Source: Bryopsis sp. KO-2023
Lineage: Eukaryota > Chlorophyta > Ulvophyceae > Bryopsidales > Bryopsidaceae
Direction of reading: 5' to 3'
DNA length: 64,000 nucleotides
Assembly: GCA_030272585.1 (NCBI GenBank)
Contig: BSYQ01000008.1
Coordinates: 3,658,001 to 3,722,000 of the forward strand
Under the pieces are notes generated by a model. The model was given only the letters and a program-made list of their open reading frames with translations, made no database searches and was not told where the DNA came from. Shown here piece after piece: positions 45,263-58,062 of this stretch. Position numbers and translations under genes: made by a program. Within the stretch, counting starts at the first letter, position 1. Every line of letters starts with the position of its first letter.

Positions 45263-46186
45263 GCTGGGATCGCCTGTACAGGTCATCGGTCGAAAAGAAT
45301 GGCATTGTAGACATGGGGGGGGGGAAATTTGATTTGCTGCTGTATTTGGCAAAATAGGATTAGATGATGATTCAGATCTGCATGGATGTTTTTTTTGGGG
45401 GGGGGAGGAAAAAGAGTTCTGCGTTCGATTGTTGTTGAACCTCAGTTGGTAGGGGTATAGCACATGTAACGGATCGCCTTGCAAAATTCTGTCAAGGAAA
45501 TGTGTTTATGTGGATCTTTTGAGTCCTGGGCAAAACTTGACACCCACAGGGACGAGCGAACAAGAGGTGGTTCATATGTTGCTGGGTTCGGAAATAGAAC
45601 AAAAAAGACTGGATAAGAGACTGTTGTGTTCGATGTTGGATTGGAGCTGAATGGGAAAAAAAAAAAATGCAGAATCAGGTCCTGCCGTGTTTCAGTGGTA
45701 TTGAATTTGAGGAACACTGGTGGCTTTATCCATTCTTGAAAGATTGGGTTGGTGGGGATCCAATTCATCATTCCACATGAACCACCAAAATTTTATCACT
45801 GTATCCTTGAAATAATGACACAACGGGGGTTGTTGTGGAATGTCGCACGCGTTCCCCAGGATTTCCCTTAACACTCTCAAAAATTCAACCACCCATGCTC
45901 TTGTGGGAATTTGTTCCTGCCTTGGCTGGATGACAATGGTGCTTCACTGGGAGATCAAAGATGGTAATTTGCTAATCAAAGCACACGTAGTAGGTGGATC
46001 GCGATGCGTTATGCATGTCAGTCTGACATTGTCAGGTCATCAGGGTCAGCCAGGGTGGAATGTTTTCCAACCCTAAAAACAGCATACTAAGCTCTTCACA
46101 ACAGAGCGTAGAATTTACCAATATTCTGTGAGTTCGTCCACATCTGCTGATCGCGTTCGGATCAGGTCGGTGGTCACAGAGATCCG

Positions 46187-46234
46187 CGGGGGCCGGCACG
46201 CTCGGGTGCGCTTACGCCCCCGACTTCGCACCCG
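46187..46234. other. Possible H-type pseudoknot or mutually exclusive hairpins
   Basis: Stem A pairs 187-193 with 216-222 (CGGGGGC/GCCCCCG, last three digits). Stem B pairs 203-210 with 227-234 (CGGGTGCG/CGCACCCG). Both are perfect and interleaved, in an otherwise AT-rich spacer. Transcription is unknown. Confidence 0.4.
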
Positions 46235-47632
46235 CCTATGTGAGACCGTATGTGTCTTACACCTTGTGAGTTAAAAGCCTTGAAACGGATATTGTTCATA
46301 CAGCAATAGCCCCTTAAGTCCTATTCCAGTTTCTGGCACGACTGATGTAATCAATCGAGCCTTTGTACGGAACACCAACACAACAGGGATAACCAAGGAA
46401 GAACTGTCCAGAGCACTTCAAAAAATAACCTAAGGTTCTTTTAAAATCTTATCACCCATTCACATAAACCAGATGAATTTCTCTATACCCTTCAATACAA
46501 CAATATAAAACGCAATAATATTGTCAAAAAGAGAGGTGGGCGGGAGGGAAAAACAACATGCAAGTAACCAAGTGCATGGGACTAACTATTCTTGTAGAGT
46601 GTCCCCCCAGTATCGTCAATCTAGCCGAATTCACAGCTCCACTATTGCCAACTAAGCTAAGATCAACCACAGGTCTGACATGCCTAACAGGCTTACATAT
46701 CGCAAGGCTGACGAAACGTGAGTATTATTGGGACAGAATTTATTATTTGTTTGAACGAACGATCAAAGCAAGCGTAATGCATTCAACATATTATTGGGTT
46801 TCGGGAAGGAAAAGAAGCAAACTAAGGATTTAATTTGCATATAACTTTTTTAGACCTGGCATGATTTCTTTTTCCTGTCGGGTTATCCGTGCCAAAAAGC
46901 AAGGCGCCAGGGTGGTTTTGAAAGCCCCCTACTAGGGTAGTACCGGATAGGGTAGTACGGTAGTACCGGATTCCCTCGGTGTTGAAAGAAAAACATACGA
47001 TTCTTTAGCCAGAAACAAGTTGAAGGAAAAAGAAGTTGCCGCCCATTGCGGCCTTCAACCGTTGAAGGGGGTGACCCCCTCGAGTGGGTGTTTTTTGCTG
47101 CAACAAACACGTTTTGTTTTGTTCATTCTTTGTTGATATTTTTAATGGGGAATGTCGCACTTCTAATGATTCTAATAACACTTGAGCCGTTGAAAGGAGA
47201 ATGTTTTCGCGCTTTTTTTGTGCAGGGAAACAAAATTTTTTTCACCAACACCAGAATGGTCCATTGAGAACCAGTTCCTTCGGGGTGCTGACCTCTCAGT
47301 CCTGTGCGGCCTGACTGTTTTGGCTTCATGTTTGCCATTCTTTTGAAAAGGTTTCAAACTATCACACTGATCCAAATATAAAAACTTCTGTGAATTTCAA
47401 TGTTACATTTTTTGAATTATTGTGGGTATTTTTTTGTGTTATTACCACTTCCTTCTCCGTTTTTTCTTATCAAGCTAGAGCAACACTGAATGTTGAGCTC
47501 GGAGGGAGGGCGAAACCAAGACAGGGAAGGAATTCACCAATATTCGACCAACAGATGAAACGCACGAAAAGAAATGTTCCTCTCTAGCCAACTTGATTCT
47601 TCCAATACTTTCCTTCTGGAACCCCTTCCCAC

Positions 47633-47689
47633 AAAGATAGGAAAGCTTTCCTATCTTTCCTATCTAATACCTATCTTAAGATAGGTATT
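47633..47689. repeat. Two adjacent perfect palindromes sharing AGATAGG motifs
   Basis: A 26-bp palindrome (47633-47658, centre AAGCTT) and a 24-bp palindrome (47666-47689, centre CTTAAG) are seven bases apart. Both are built from GATAGG/CCTATC, giving clustered GATA-like motifs about 150-200 bases upstream of the first open frame of the filamin-repeat gene. Confidence 0.7.
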
Positions 47690-47830
47690 GCTGAGAGGCA
47701 AATTTGTGAACTGGAGGCGCAGAGTTTCATCATTGCGGACTAGGAAACGAGGGCTGCAAACGTGCAAACTTTAACCAAAATCCAAACAGCCTGAGGGAGC
47801 ACGTGGTGAACTAAACAGTAACTCAGCCAC

Positions 47831-48151
47831 ATGCTATCTTTCACGAAAGACAAAACACAAACAAAACGACAGACAGCGCGAACCACACGCAAGCTCAGTT
47901 CCATGGATCCCAAGGATTCGGGCAGCAACTGTCCTGCACAAAAACATATTTTCTTGCCCGACATGGAGACAGATCAGTCATCGAACACTGTGGGAGCGAT
48001 TTGTCGAGCTCCTGGCGGCCCTGTCTTTTACTTCTGGAAGAGGCAGCACCTGAGCGCCAGAAAGGAGCGAGCAACAGTCAAAGTCAGTCTATCCAGTCAA
48101 CCGTCCGTCGATCCGAAGCTTGCAAGCGCGGCCAACGTGATAGACAACTGA
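47831..48151 (+). CDS. Upstream coding-like frame, possibly 5' exon of the filamin-repeat gene
   Basis: ATG-initiated frame of 106 residues with coding-like composition (includes MDPKDSGSNCPAQKHIFLPD). No family recognised. It is in a different frame from the ATG at 48231, so it is either a 5' exon joined by an intron I could not define or a separate small frame. Confidence 0.3.
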   Translation: MLSFTKDKTQTKRQTARTTRKLSSMDPKDSGSNCPAQKHIFLPDMETDQSSNTVGAICRAPGGPVFYFWKRQHLSARKERATVKVSLSSQPSVDPKLASAANVIDN

Positions 48152-48230
48152 GAACACCGTTCCCAGGTGGTGGGTCAGAGGGCGACGTCCCGCCTTCACT
48201 GCAGACGTCAGTAGATCGCGTGCGATCAAC

Positions 48231-51200
48231 ATGAGCCATTTATCAGGAAAACATCGCCTTCATTCAAGCGATATCACTTCGTGTAAAAACACAGAAAGGG
48301 GAAAAAGGCGGCTGCAGGTCTCTTTTCATGAAGCCCAAGAACGCGAGAAGAAAAATGTGTCGCAACCGACGCCTGCGCGGCGGAGGGCCATGTCGATGCT
48401 TTGTGTGGATGGCTCAGAGAAACAAAAAGTGATCAAGCCTTTGTCCCAGTTAGCTTCCGTGGCAGATATCGAAGGAGGAAGACATTCAAATGGCGAATGT
48501 TCGGGGGACGATTCGGCGGCGACGTCTCCCAGATCCTTCCAATCTGCGACATCTTCTCATCGAGCGCAACCAAAAAGGCCAGGGCAAGATGCACTCCTTC
48601 GAAGCCTCATCGAGAAGCTCGGGCACGGTCGAACTTATGGGGCCACCAGGCGTGGGAGCGTGATGGACAGGTGTGAATCGACTTCGCAAAGGCGGCGGCG
48701 CTCGTCGAGAAGTACTCCAGACTTTAGGCAGCGGTGCTATTCAGTTGGCTCACAGCTTTATCGCTCGAATTTGGCTCAGCTATAATATTGGCTCGACAGC
48801 GCTGTCAACTTTCTCCAACACAAAAAACGGTATGTACTGTTGATTGGTTGATTAAAGAACGGTGGGTGTGGTGTTTCGTTTTTCGTTTATCAGTGCCCCT
48901 TCCACCCCCAATGGTGCTCATTCCGGTCATCAGTACAGAGGCTTGTGGGGCGGCGCATCAAGGCTGAAAGTAAATGCTGTGAACACTTTCCGACGACATT
49001 CAGTTTCAGCGCCACCAACCCCAGGGGGAGCTGATCACTACTTGAGTCGACAGGTGCTACTCAAATTCCTCAACGAGGGAGAGAGCAAAACTCAATTCAG
49101 GGAGGAATTTAAAAACTTGATGAGGAAACGTTCACAAAAGCATGCATGTGTTTTTTGAGATGTGAAAAAAATGTTCTGTGTTCCTTGCTTTCAGTGGGAC
49201 ATGCTGATGGCCAGGTCGTTGATGGCTCCGAAGTGTGAAATCGACGGCCGAGTAGTAAAGAAGATGATAACAGGGATAAAAGGGGCGGTGTATGTGAGAA
49301 TCGTTAATGCCGACGACTTGATGAAGCCCGTTGGGGAGCAAGAGATTGACTTCACCATCCGATCAGGTCCTGCCAACTCGGAAGTGAACGTTTCGATGGT
49401 AGAACATGGGAGGGTGTTCAAACTGGAGTTCAGGATGTATATAAGTGGAAGATACCACATAGCGCTTTCCTGCAGGAAAAAACGCATCCCCAACACACCT
49501 TTCACGGTACGGCTCAGGTTTCGAGGCTAAACTCCGCGCTCTTTTGGTGTTTTCAAAATGTGTCCGTGGTCGTGACTCTTTGAACTCCAGGGCTGTTGTA
49601 TTCAATAGGTCGATGTTTCTCCTTGTAAAACTCACCCCAAGTTCACGATCGCAAGGGACCATGGACTGAGCAAAGGAATCGCTGGCAAGCAAGGAGTGTT
49701 CACGATTGTAGCGAGAGATCAAGGAGGGAACAAACGCAAGAAGGGTGGGGACACTTTTACGGTGGAGTTCAACGGACCCTCGGAGATGAAATGGGCCCAC
49801 GTGGAAGATTTGGAGGACGGTTCCTACACTGTAACCTACTTTCCAACATGCGCAGGATGGTAGGTAGCGTTTCTTTCATTTTGTGTTTTTTGTTGTTGAA
49901 GCAATCACAATAATAATATGCAGAAAATAATATGTTCACACAAGATACCATCAACTAACACTGAGCAACGACTGTTTGCAGGTATGACATATTTATTATC
50001 CTCAACGACGAAATCCTTGCAGAATGCCCCTACCACCTTTTTATCGACCCAGGAGACCTGAGCGCCAAGCAATCGATCATTCTATTCAATGGAACTTTGG
50101 AGTCCGCAGCTGGAGAGCCGACCTCCTTCGACTTGCAGGCTAGGGATGCATATTGCAATAACATTGGGACGGGTGGGCGTTCATTTACGGGGGCCATGAG
50201 GCGGGCGAAGGACAAGTCGTTGGTCCCTTTGAATTTTAGAGACAATGGCGACGGAATCTACACAGGTATTCCCCGAAGCCAACTATTACGTTCGTGGAAA
50301 CCACCTCCATCCTTTTAAGGCGATCAATGAGAAGCGCATCCACACGCACACACAAAACAACAAACAAACATAAATTACACACAAAAGATCAATAAAAAGT
50401 CCATACAATGAGAACAAACAAACAAACATCAAATTACGTTGTGAAACAGAAACCCATGCAATGAAACATAAACCCCAACGCGTAAAGAATGGGTTTCATT
50501 CTTGTGTGGCAGGTCTCAATTCGGGATTATTTAACAGGCACATTCACAGCGGAGTCGGCTGGGCTCTATCGCGCCTTCGTCAAGGCCGAATCTCCCATCA
50601 ATTCAGAGAACTTTATCCCTTGCCCTCTTTGCTCTTCCCTGATGGCAAGAATAAAACCAGGCCCGGCGTACGCTTCCAACTGTGTAACTGAAGATCTAGG
50701 ACTAGAGGGATACAGAAATGGGGCTCCCCTAGAAGCAATAGCAGGCCACTGGGTAACATTTGTGGTGCTGTCGTTCGATCGCTGTGGGAACAGGTGCGTT
50801 TATTTCGTATACCATAACACAAGAACATATTTCTGCTCAGAGCAACCTGTTTCAGGGATACTGTTGAATTTTGTTTCCCCAAAGGGAATAGCTGCATGCG
50901 TTCTTGATGGGGTTTTGAATATTCCACAGGCGGGTTTGTGGCGGCCATGACGTGCGGTGTACGGTTCGAGTGAAGGAAATGGACAAAAGCTTGTCCAGCA
51001 TGGTCGTCCGGGACAACACTAGCAATTCAGCTAAGCTAGTGAAGTCAACTGAACCCACAGCTTCGATCATGGAGAAAGTCGAGAGATCCATCCAAGCGAA
51101 GATTTCTGACAAAGGCAAGCCTGCAATGGGCAAATTAATCAATTGTGAGCACGAATGAATGGTATTGGAATTCTATCATCACGACGATTGTGGTCTACAG

Positions 51201-54200
51201 GTGATGGCACCTACATCGTGTCCTGGCAGTCGAAACGAGTTTCTTTATTTGATGCTCATGTGACACTGGATGGGAGTCCAATCGCAACCACACCTCTTTC
51301 CACCAGCGTTATGCCAGCAGGCTGCGACCCTCGGCTGTGCTGGGTTGAAGGTACGGGGAGAAACATGTGTGGCACAGTTTGTCAGAGTCTTTCTAGTTCT
51401 TCAGACTTTTGGGGAAATAGGATGATTAGCTTGATGTTTTACAGCCGAAATGTTTTTGCCCCTGAAAGTCTCGTTGCATTTTCACGGCTCGCTTGCTCCC
51501 CAGGCGATGGTCTTGATGGGAGCGAAGCAGGTGTCACGGCCCACTTCGAAATTTTCTCTGCCGACATATTTGGAAATCGCCTTCGGAAGGGAGGTGAACA
51601 TTTCCAAGTGGAGCTCGTTGGACCTGGCTTTGTGCCAGGGACAGTTCACGACAACGAAGATGGTACCTATGCTGTCAGCTACAGGGCGATCAAATCAGGC
51701 AGGTAGATAAAAATTCCCTTAGGAAGATACCAGTGCGGGGGCAGAATGGCACTCAACCTCTCACACCATTTAAAGCCTCAACAACTGTCTCCCAGTCCTC
51801 AACCAATGTTGGGATTTTTTCTACGTAGGTACCACATACATGTGCTTCTCAATCGGCGTCTGATTGCTGGGAGCCCATACAGTGTTTTCATCAAGAATGC
51901 AAGGACTATTCAAAGCCACGTGGCTATGCTCGGCTTGGGATTCCGGCAAGCGGTGGCCAATCAAGTAACGACGCTGAAGCTCTTGGCTCTGGACAAGTCT
52001 AATGACCCCATGACGGGAGGAGGGGATACGTTTGAGGTCACGTTGACGCTGAAGTTGGGAACATCGTGCAGGTGAGGGTCTTCACGGGTTTCTCATTTTG
52101 TCCAATAAGCACCTGTATGGTGCCAAGCGTGAAACAGCGATGGTGATTTAGGGTGAGGACACTGCGGGAATGCACAGAGTTGCTCTCTGAAGCCGAAGTG
52201 GAAGCGATTCAACAAAAAGCAGTTGAGGAGCGAAGGGCACGAATGAGAGCCGGCGTGGGTAGAAGCCGCACTATGGGACGAGTGTCGTTGCGTGTACTCG
52301 AGATGTTCAGGGATCACTTGCCAAACGACTGGAACTCTGAGAACACTGTCGCCAGCGGCCAGGAACCTTGCCCTGGGAATGCAGACGTCGCGCACTCACT
52401 TTTTCGAGCTAAGCTCCAAGAGATGCGAGACCAACTCAGCAATTTTAGCTACGAAGAGGAAGATGATCTGTTGAGTGACTATTATTCGCAAAGCCTTGCA
52501 AACAGATACGATACGGAATCGTATGAGACGGCGTGCAAAGGGCTTGATCTCGTGGAGCACAATATGTTCCCTGCGACGGTGGTCGATAACAGGGATGGTA
52601 CATACCAGGTCACATACTCACCCACGGTAGCGGGAGAATACGCCTGGACTATCATGCACAATGGCCAAGACATCTCTCCTGCTGACGAGACGGTGCACGT
52701 TTCGCCTAGCACGATCGACAAAGACGAGTCGGTCATGTATGGGTACGGGATGCGATATGCTGTGGCTGGGGAGCTTGCCCACGCTGTTCTCCAGGTGAAG
52801 ATTTTATCCCCAATATCGACAATGATGCATTTCCCAATGGGAAATTCCCATAGTCAAGAGTGCGCTTGTTTGATTGGCTGTTTGTTTGTTTGTTTGTTTG
52901 TTTACCGTGGTTTGTTGGTCAGGGTGCGGACCGATCAGGAAATGCTTTGAAGGAGGGAAAAGACTCTGTGGAGGTGGAAATTTACAAGGAGTTCGTGCAC
53001 CCTACCCAGGATTCTGACATCCTCTTGCCGGTCAATGTTGCAGACCTGGAGGATGGTAGATACCTGGTCACATTCTTGGCGACATGCGCTGGGACCTATA
53101 TTGGGGAAGTAAAAATAAACGGCAAAGAAGCCCCCAGCTTAGCTTTCAAGACTCATGTATATCCTACTCTGGTGGATCCAACCATGTGTAAAGTGACCGG
53201 CGACGCCACAACGAAGGGAACTGCTGGGAGGGCTATGGCGTTCTACATTCAAGCGTGCGACGCATTCGGAAACGAACGCCATTTTGGGGGCGATAGATTC
53301 TTTGTCACGTTGAGTCCTAAGAGTTATATGGAGGAATTGGATGGAAACACAGGGAGGGAGGATGAGCAAAATATGGGGCAGCAGAGAACCGATACGCACG
53401 GAACGGCGACCTCGTTGGGGAACGGGTGCTACAAGGCTGAGTACAGAGTGACAGTGGCCGGCTCCTACACCTTGAAATGCACCTACAAGAACCCGGACAT
53501 GCGCCAGGCAAAATTGTTTTTCAAGAGCAACGTGAACGTAATTCCTGGAGATCCCTTCCCGACGAGTTGCATCGTTGGTGGTGCGGGCCTGTTGGGGTCC
53601 CCGCCACGAATGGTAGGGGTCGTCACGGTAATGATCGCCGACCAGTGGGGGAATTATCGTTCACTGGATCCCTTTCCTGATGAAATGGTGAGCAGCAACG
53701 TGGCCGGAAGGAAAAGAATCACACGCCCTGCGTCGGCGGGGCCTCGATCAAGCAAAGCAAGCGTTGACGGCGAATGGCAGCCTGGCTCGTACAAGCCTTT
53801 TGTAGATCCTTTCGACACTGGTGACAGCTTTTTCGACAAGAATAAGGGGCAACAGTTTAAGATGCACACGAGCAAGTATTCCAATGGGGCGCAGGAGCTC
53901 CAAGTGTCGTTGACCCAAGTGATCGATGGAAGGGACCTGCCCGGCGGCGTGGCCACGATCGGTGAAAGGATCGAGTCGTTCCAAAGCTGGTTTGAGTCCA
54001 CGGGATCGGAGAGGAAAAAACGGATGCCCGCCAACAGGCATCAGCCCAATATCAAACTCTACACGATTTCTTACAGGTCCGTACTTCAAATGCTTGAAAA
54101 TAACAACGAAGAGAGCCTGAGGAATATTCCTCCACACTCACCCGCTGCCAAAGTATGCTTGCGGCTTTGTCCACAAGTCGGCACCAAATTAACCCCATGA

Positions 54201-55317
54201 AATACTGTGTTTCCAACAGAACACGATCGATTGGAAACCACAAGCTTCGCCTGACGCTGAATGGCGTTGATATCACCGGAAGCCCTTTCCCATTGACGAC
54301 CTGCATAAATCCAAGCAACGAGGACCCGGTCGAATTAAACCCAGAAAGCCTCACCGACGTGAGCGAAAATGCTGAAGCGTATGTGCCCAACCCAACTTCT
54401 CCGAAACTGTCTCCTTTCTACATACTCAACAGCGCTCAGGGGCCTCGATGCCCACGATGGCAGCCGCCATCTGCCCCCTCGATCGACTCGTCTTGTTGCA
54501 ACGGCGAGTTTGTCCGCAAGTGTCAGAGCAGCCATCAACATTTGAGAAAAAGTAGGTAGGAACGACACTCGTTTTTACTTTTTTCAGCAACACCAGAAAA
54601 CCGAGATGAACGCCCTATTTTCAACTCCAAACCACCGCCGTCCTTCTTTTTCCATCAATCACAGCTAGCCACGATGGTGATTCGAACGCGAGCGTGTTGG
54701 TGTTTAGGTGAGAACAGGTTTGGTAGACGGGCTGGGTTTTCCAAGAAGCCAGTTCGATTTGTCGGAGAAGTGACCAAGCCAGGGGGGAAAACCATGATGG
54801 TGTTTGGAGACTGGGCCAAGGGTGTCAGCCGTCTCGTCTCGGAGCAACTGGTGGAAGGAAAAAGACAGACACAAATAATGGAGGGAATTGACGCAAGGAC
54901 AAGGTAAGGACTGCTTTTGTTTTTCGGAGCACACCTCCGTTCCCAGGTTCAAACATATATCATATCATGGTTTTCTTCTTTTTTCAACGATTTCTCTGCT
55001 CATCTGATCGCCTACACCAGTCGCTGTTTCAATGAACGAATGAATCAATAATTACGATCCACAGCAAAAGGTAACCATCTACCATGGTGATGGCTCTCTT
55101 TTGCTGTGGGTTGTGATTATTGATTGATTGGTTGATTGAACACAAATTATGCTTTCTTGGGTCGGCCACCGACGCAAGTTTCGATTTTTAGGTGGCTTTT
55201 TCCCTCCTTTTCTCCTTCCCTCAGAATTGTCTGTGATTTCTTGGGTGGTGGTGCAGGTCGGACCGTCAGAAATATGAAGATTTCTTGGTTTCGCAAATCA
55301 AAGGGATGATCCAATGA
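48231..55317 (+). CDS. Large filamin-repeat (Ig-like) protein
   Basis: Supported exons: 49195-49506, 49609-49859, 49982-50265, 50513-50793, 50930-51144, 51201-51350, 51504-51702, 51829-52071, 52152-52794, 52923-54076, 54220-54378, 54433-54551, about 54665-54903, 55257-55317. About eight filamin/ABP280 repeats are recognisable by DGTYxVxYxPxxAGxY motifs (DGSYTVTYFPTCAGWYDIFI; DGTYQVTYSPTVAGEYAWTI; NHKLRLTLNGVDITGSPFPL) and aromatic-GN turns. A Ser/Arg-rich N-terminal part probably starts at the ATG at 48231. A charged helical C-terminus ends EDFLVSQIKGMIQ. Filamin repeats mediate protein-protein contact; plant GEX2 gamete-adhesion proteins carry them, but no signal peptide or membrane segment is seen here. 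The join 50265/50513 is out of phase by one base, and exons before 49195 and around 54551-54665 are uncertain. Confidence 0.75.
50420..50446 (+). repeat. SINE-like head sequence, copy 2 (partial)
   Basis: (AACA)n followed by CATCAAATTACGTTGTG matches the heads at 38150 and 63600. It lies in an intron of the filamin-repeat gene. Imperfect flanking repeats (CAATGAGAAC / CAATGAAAC) are too weak to fix its ends. Confidence 0.4.
55043..55125. repeat. 83-bp inverted-repeat hairpin in the last filamin intron
   Basis: 28-base arms (55043-55070 and 55098-55125) pair with three mismatches around a 27-base centre that contains CCATGG. Arms begin AATCAATAAT and end CCACAGCAAAAG. It is probably a tiny foldback element. 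Confidence 0.6.
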
Positions 55318-55754
55318 AACGAAAGGAGTCGCCGGGGAACTTTCTTTGTTTTCATTTCGACTTTACAATTTCTGCTCGTTGGTATCGGCCACAGCCAGTG
55401 TCAGATCACTCCACAGAACTTCATGCACACTGGGTGAATTCGTTTTGGAACGTCCTCCAAAAACAAACAACAAAACACCTCCCATAAAAGTGAATTGGTG
55501 TCAAGACAACTCAACACAACACAGCATGATTTCCATTGTTTCCACAACAGATATTTCCCAACCCAAAACAGGGAGAAAAAAACCTCAACCCAGAGCATTC
55601 AACCCCACTGATGCAAAAAGTTGGCGCAATTCTCAGGGCAGTACCAAAGCAGCAAAGATCAAAAACACCAGGCCATTAAAAAAACCAATCCTCACGCCTT
55701 GGCAGGTGGAAAATCATGGTGGATCGCAGCTGATATGCCAAAAAAAAATGACAA

Positions 55755-58062
55755 TCACTGTTTCACATGTGGGTTTTTCCCCCCTGCCAACGTCAGCTCT
55801 TGGGTTCCACACCAAGTTTCACCAGCAGGCAAAACTATCGGTCCGGAGGCCGCCACTGCCGGCTCCACGCACAGCATTTCTTTGTATTCTTCGTCGCCGA
55901 GGTCCCCAGTGGCTTTGGCCTTCTCTATCCACGGATTCCAAACGACGGCGTCTGGAAACCCGGATTTTTCCAAGCCGATTCCCCGACCATTCGCTCCATC
56001 CACAATCTTGTTACCAAAACACAGGGCAGGTCACCTTTTTCACCCTTGATGATCACTTTTCTCGATGAAAAGAAAAGGAATCCGAGTTTTTGTTTTCAAT
56101 TAATAATATTAATATTACGTGACATAATATATGTGAAGCCATTTGTAAAGCAACGATACACATTGTAGTGCTAAGCTGCAACATTTTTGGAGCATGTTTA
56201 TTGTTTCAAGAAAAAAAAAGCATTTTTAATTTTCGAGAGAGAAAAAGCTGCCATTTGACTGGTATCGGTCGATTTACTATTAAAAAAAAGAAGAAGAAGA
56301 AAAAAGAAAAAAAAGCCGATGGAGTTACCTTGATAGCATCACTGGTTTTGAGGTAAATTCTGTCGACCTCCTCCGTGAAATCCACGCAGTTGCTGTCTGA
56401 CTGTTTTCTGGCCCTTCCATCCGTGCTGTCTAAGTGCTCCAAATTTCCCTGGCCGGTGGGGATATACACCTTGGCTTGGTTGATATTTCCAACTCTGTAG
56501 TAAGTGTGCAAGGCACAGGTGAAAGCCATGTCGGAGCTTCCCAAGTTCTTGACGGTCATTTTCTGTGAAAGGGTTCTCGGAGCGATGGAAACTTCGATTC
56601 TCAGCTCGAAAGGGTGGGGGTAAATTTCGAGATGGGCTTCCGACGGCTTGAATACCTGAAAATCGAAATTCGAAAAAAAAAGGAGTATTATTTTATTAGT
56701 TTTAAAATAATTCTCTCTCAAAAAATGAGTTGAATGAAACGATAAAACAGCAGGGAAACGAACGAGCATGAGAAGCAATAAAGAATTCCCCCGGATGTTT
56801 TGAGGTTTTTTTTTTGGGGGGGGGGGGGGAAACGTACGAAAACAAAAGACGAGTCTTTCGGATTTAGGGAAATCCTTGCCACACCAATGTGACGGAGTCG
56901 GGCGTCGAAGCTTCAACAGCGAATGTGGAATTTCTGGCAAATCCGTGCTGGTTGATGGGGCCCATGTCGGCAAACTGTGGAAAGCAAACCGGAACCCCAC
57001 CCCTGCCGAAGTTGCACACAAAATGCATTGAAGGAGGAAAAAAAACAAAAAACGAAAATATTTCCTTTTCTTTTCAATTTTTTTTTCAATCGTTTGCAAC
57101 AAATGGAAATTCAGCAGCCGCATGTTCTGTTACACAAATCAATAGCAAAAAAAAAAAGGAAAAAGAAACAGTGGGAAAGATGACTAATGAAACCCTAAAT
57201 CCACCAAAGAAATCAAACGAAAAGCACCCCTACAGTTGATATCAAATTATTTACTTTTTTACACTCTTTTTTCCTTTTTCTTTCTCTCGTTTCTTTGTTT
57301 AATTTGGCTCATATGAAAATCAGGAAGTCGAACTTGCTGACAAAAAAAACCCAACCTGATCGCTTTTGGGGGCTTGTAGATTGCCTCTTTGCTGACGAAA
57401 AGCAATTCCTGAAATTGAAAAAAACCCAAAAATAAAAAATACCCTACACAATCTGGCCGAGAAAAAAAAAACAAAAAAAACATCGAAATAATGTCAACTA
57501 ATAGGGTCGTTTTTCCATGTCCAAAAAATTATGCACCTTCATCCATGTTGCATCCAACTCTTGTTCAGACCCCCCCCCCCTTTCAGGAAAATAAAACAAA
57601 ACAATCGCTTGGGACTACCTCCGTGTATTTAACCCTCACCTCGGAAATTATCCCCTAAACAATAATATTTTGAAAAATATGACAAAAAAGAATATTGCTT
57701 TAACAAAATAGAGGTCCCCACATCGCCAGCAGCTGTTTTCCATGACGTCAAATGACCACCGTGCAAATAGACTTCGGCAGAATCACCCTGCATACAAAAA
57801 TAGCAACTAAGAACATTCATAACATGACTAACCCACCCACCCCAAAAAGCGAAACAAGAGCTCAACAAAACAAGAAATCCAAAGCTTTGCCACAGCCAAT
57901 CGCAATCGTGCGTTTCGAGGCGGTAATAACACTGGTAAAATAAAAAGAAAAGATGAATAGACAGCCCATTTTGCCAGTCGCCCATAGAACTGAAACGCAT
58001 ACCTCTTCGGTCTTGATGGTGACTTTCTCCAGGCCCCCTTCCCCAACAGTTATCGCCGCCAT
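55755..58062 (-). CDS. D-hexose-6-phosphate mutarotase (glucose-6-phosphate 1-epimerase)
   Basis: Six exons on the minus strand: 58003-58062, 57722-57787, 57356-57408, 56885-57002, 56329-56655, 55755-56006; 291 residues, phases consistent, close to the usual 300. Family hallmarks are HGGHLTSW, ELLFVSKEAIYKPPKAIRGG with VPVCFPQFADMGPINQHGFA (catalytic His in QHG), CALHTYYRVGNI (second catalytic His) and DAVVWNPWIEKAKATGDLGD with MLCVEPA (catalytic Glu). The enzyme interconverts the alpha and beta anomers of glucose 6-phosphate and similar sugar phosphates. No transit peptide is evident (start MAAITVGEGGLEKVTIKTEE), so it is probably cytosolic. It is divergent from the SPRING-like gene. Confidence 0.93.

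Larger units (their letters stand above)
45263..47830. other. Spacer with a GC-rich structured island and paired palindromes
   Basis: Mostly AT-rich. Holds a compact GC-rich segment at 46187-46234 with two interleaved perfect stems, short gtagtaccgga repeats near 46935-46970, and two adjacent palindromes at 47633-47658 and 47666-47689. No coding gene is supported, although 5' untranslated exons of the filamin-repeat gene could fall near 47700-47830. Confidence 0.5.

Noticed and set aside
44180-45484. Minus-strand open frame of 434 codons
   Set aside because: It is the complement of mTERF copy B. Its sequence is Gln/His/Pro-rich without family resemblance, while the + strand frame shows clear mTERF repeats.
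46930-46970. Short gtagtaccgga repeats as a CRISPR-like or satellite array
   Set aside because: Only two to three degenerate units with no regular spacing; best seen as local duplication.
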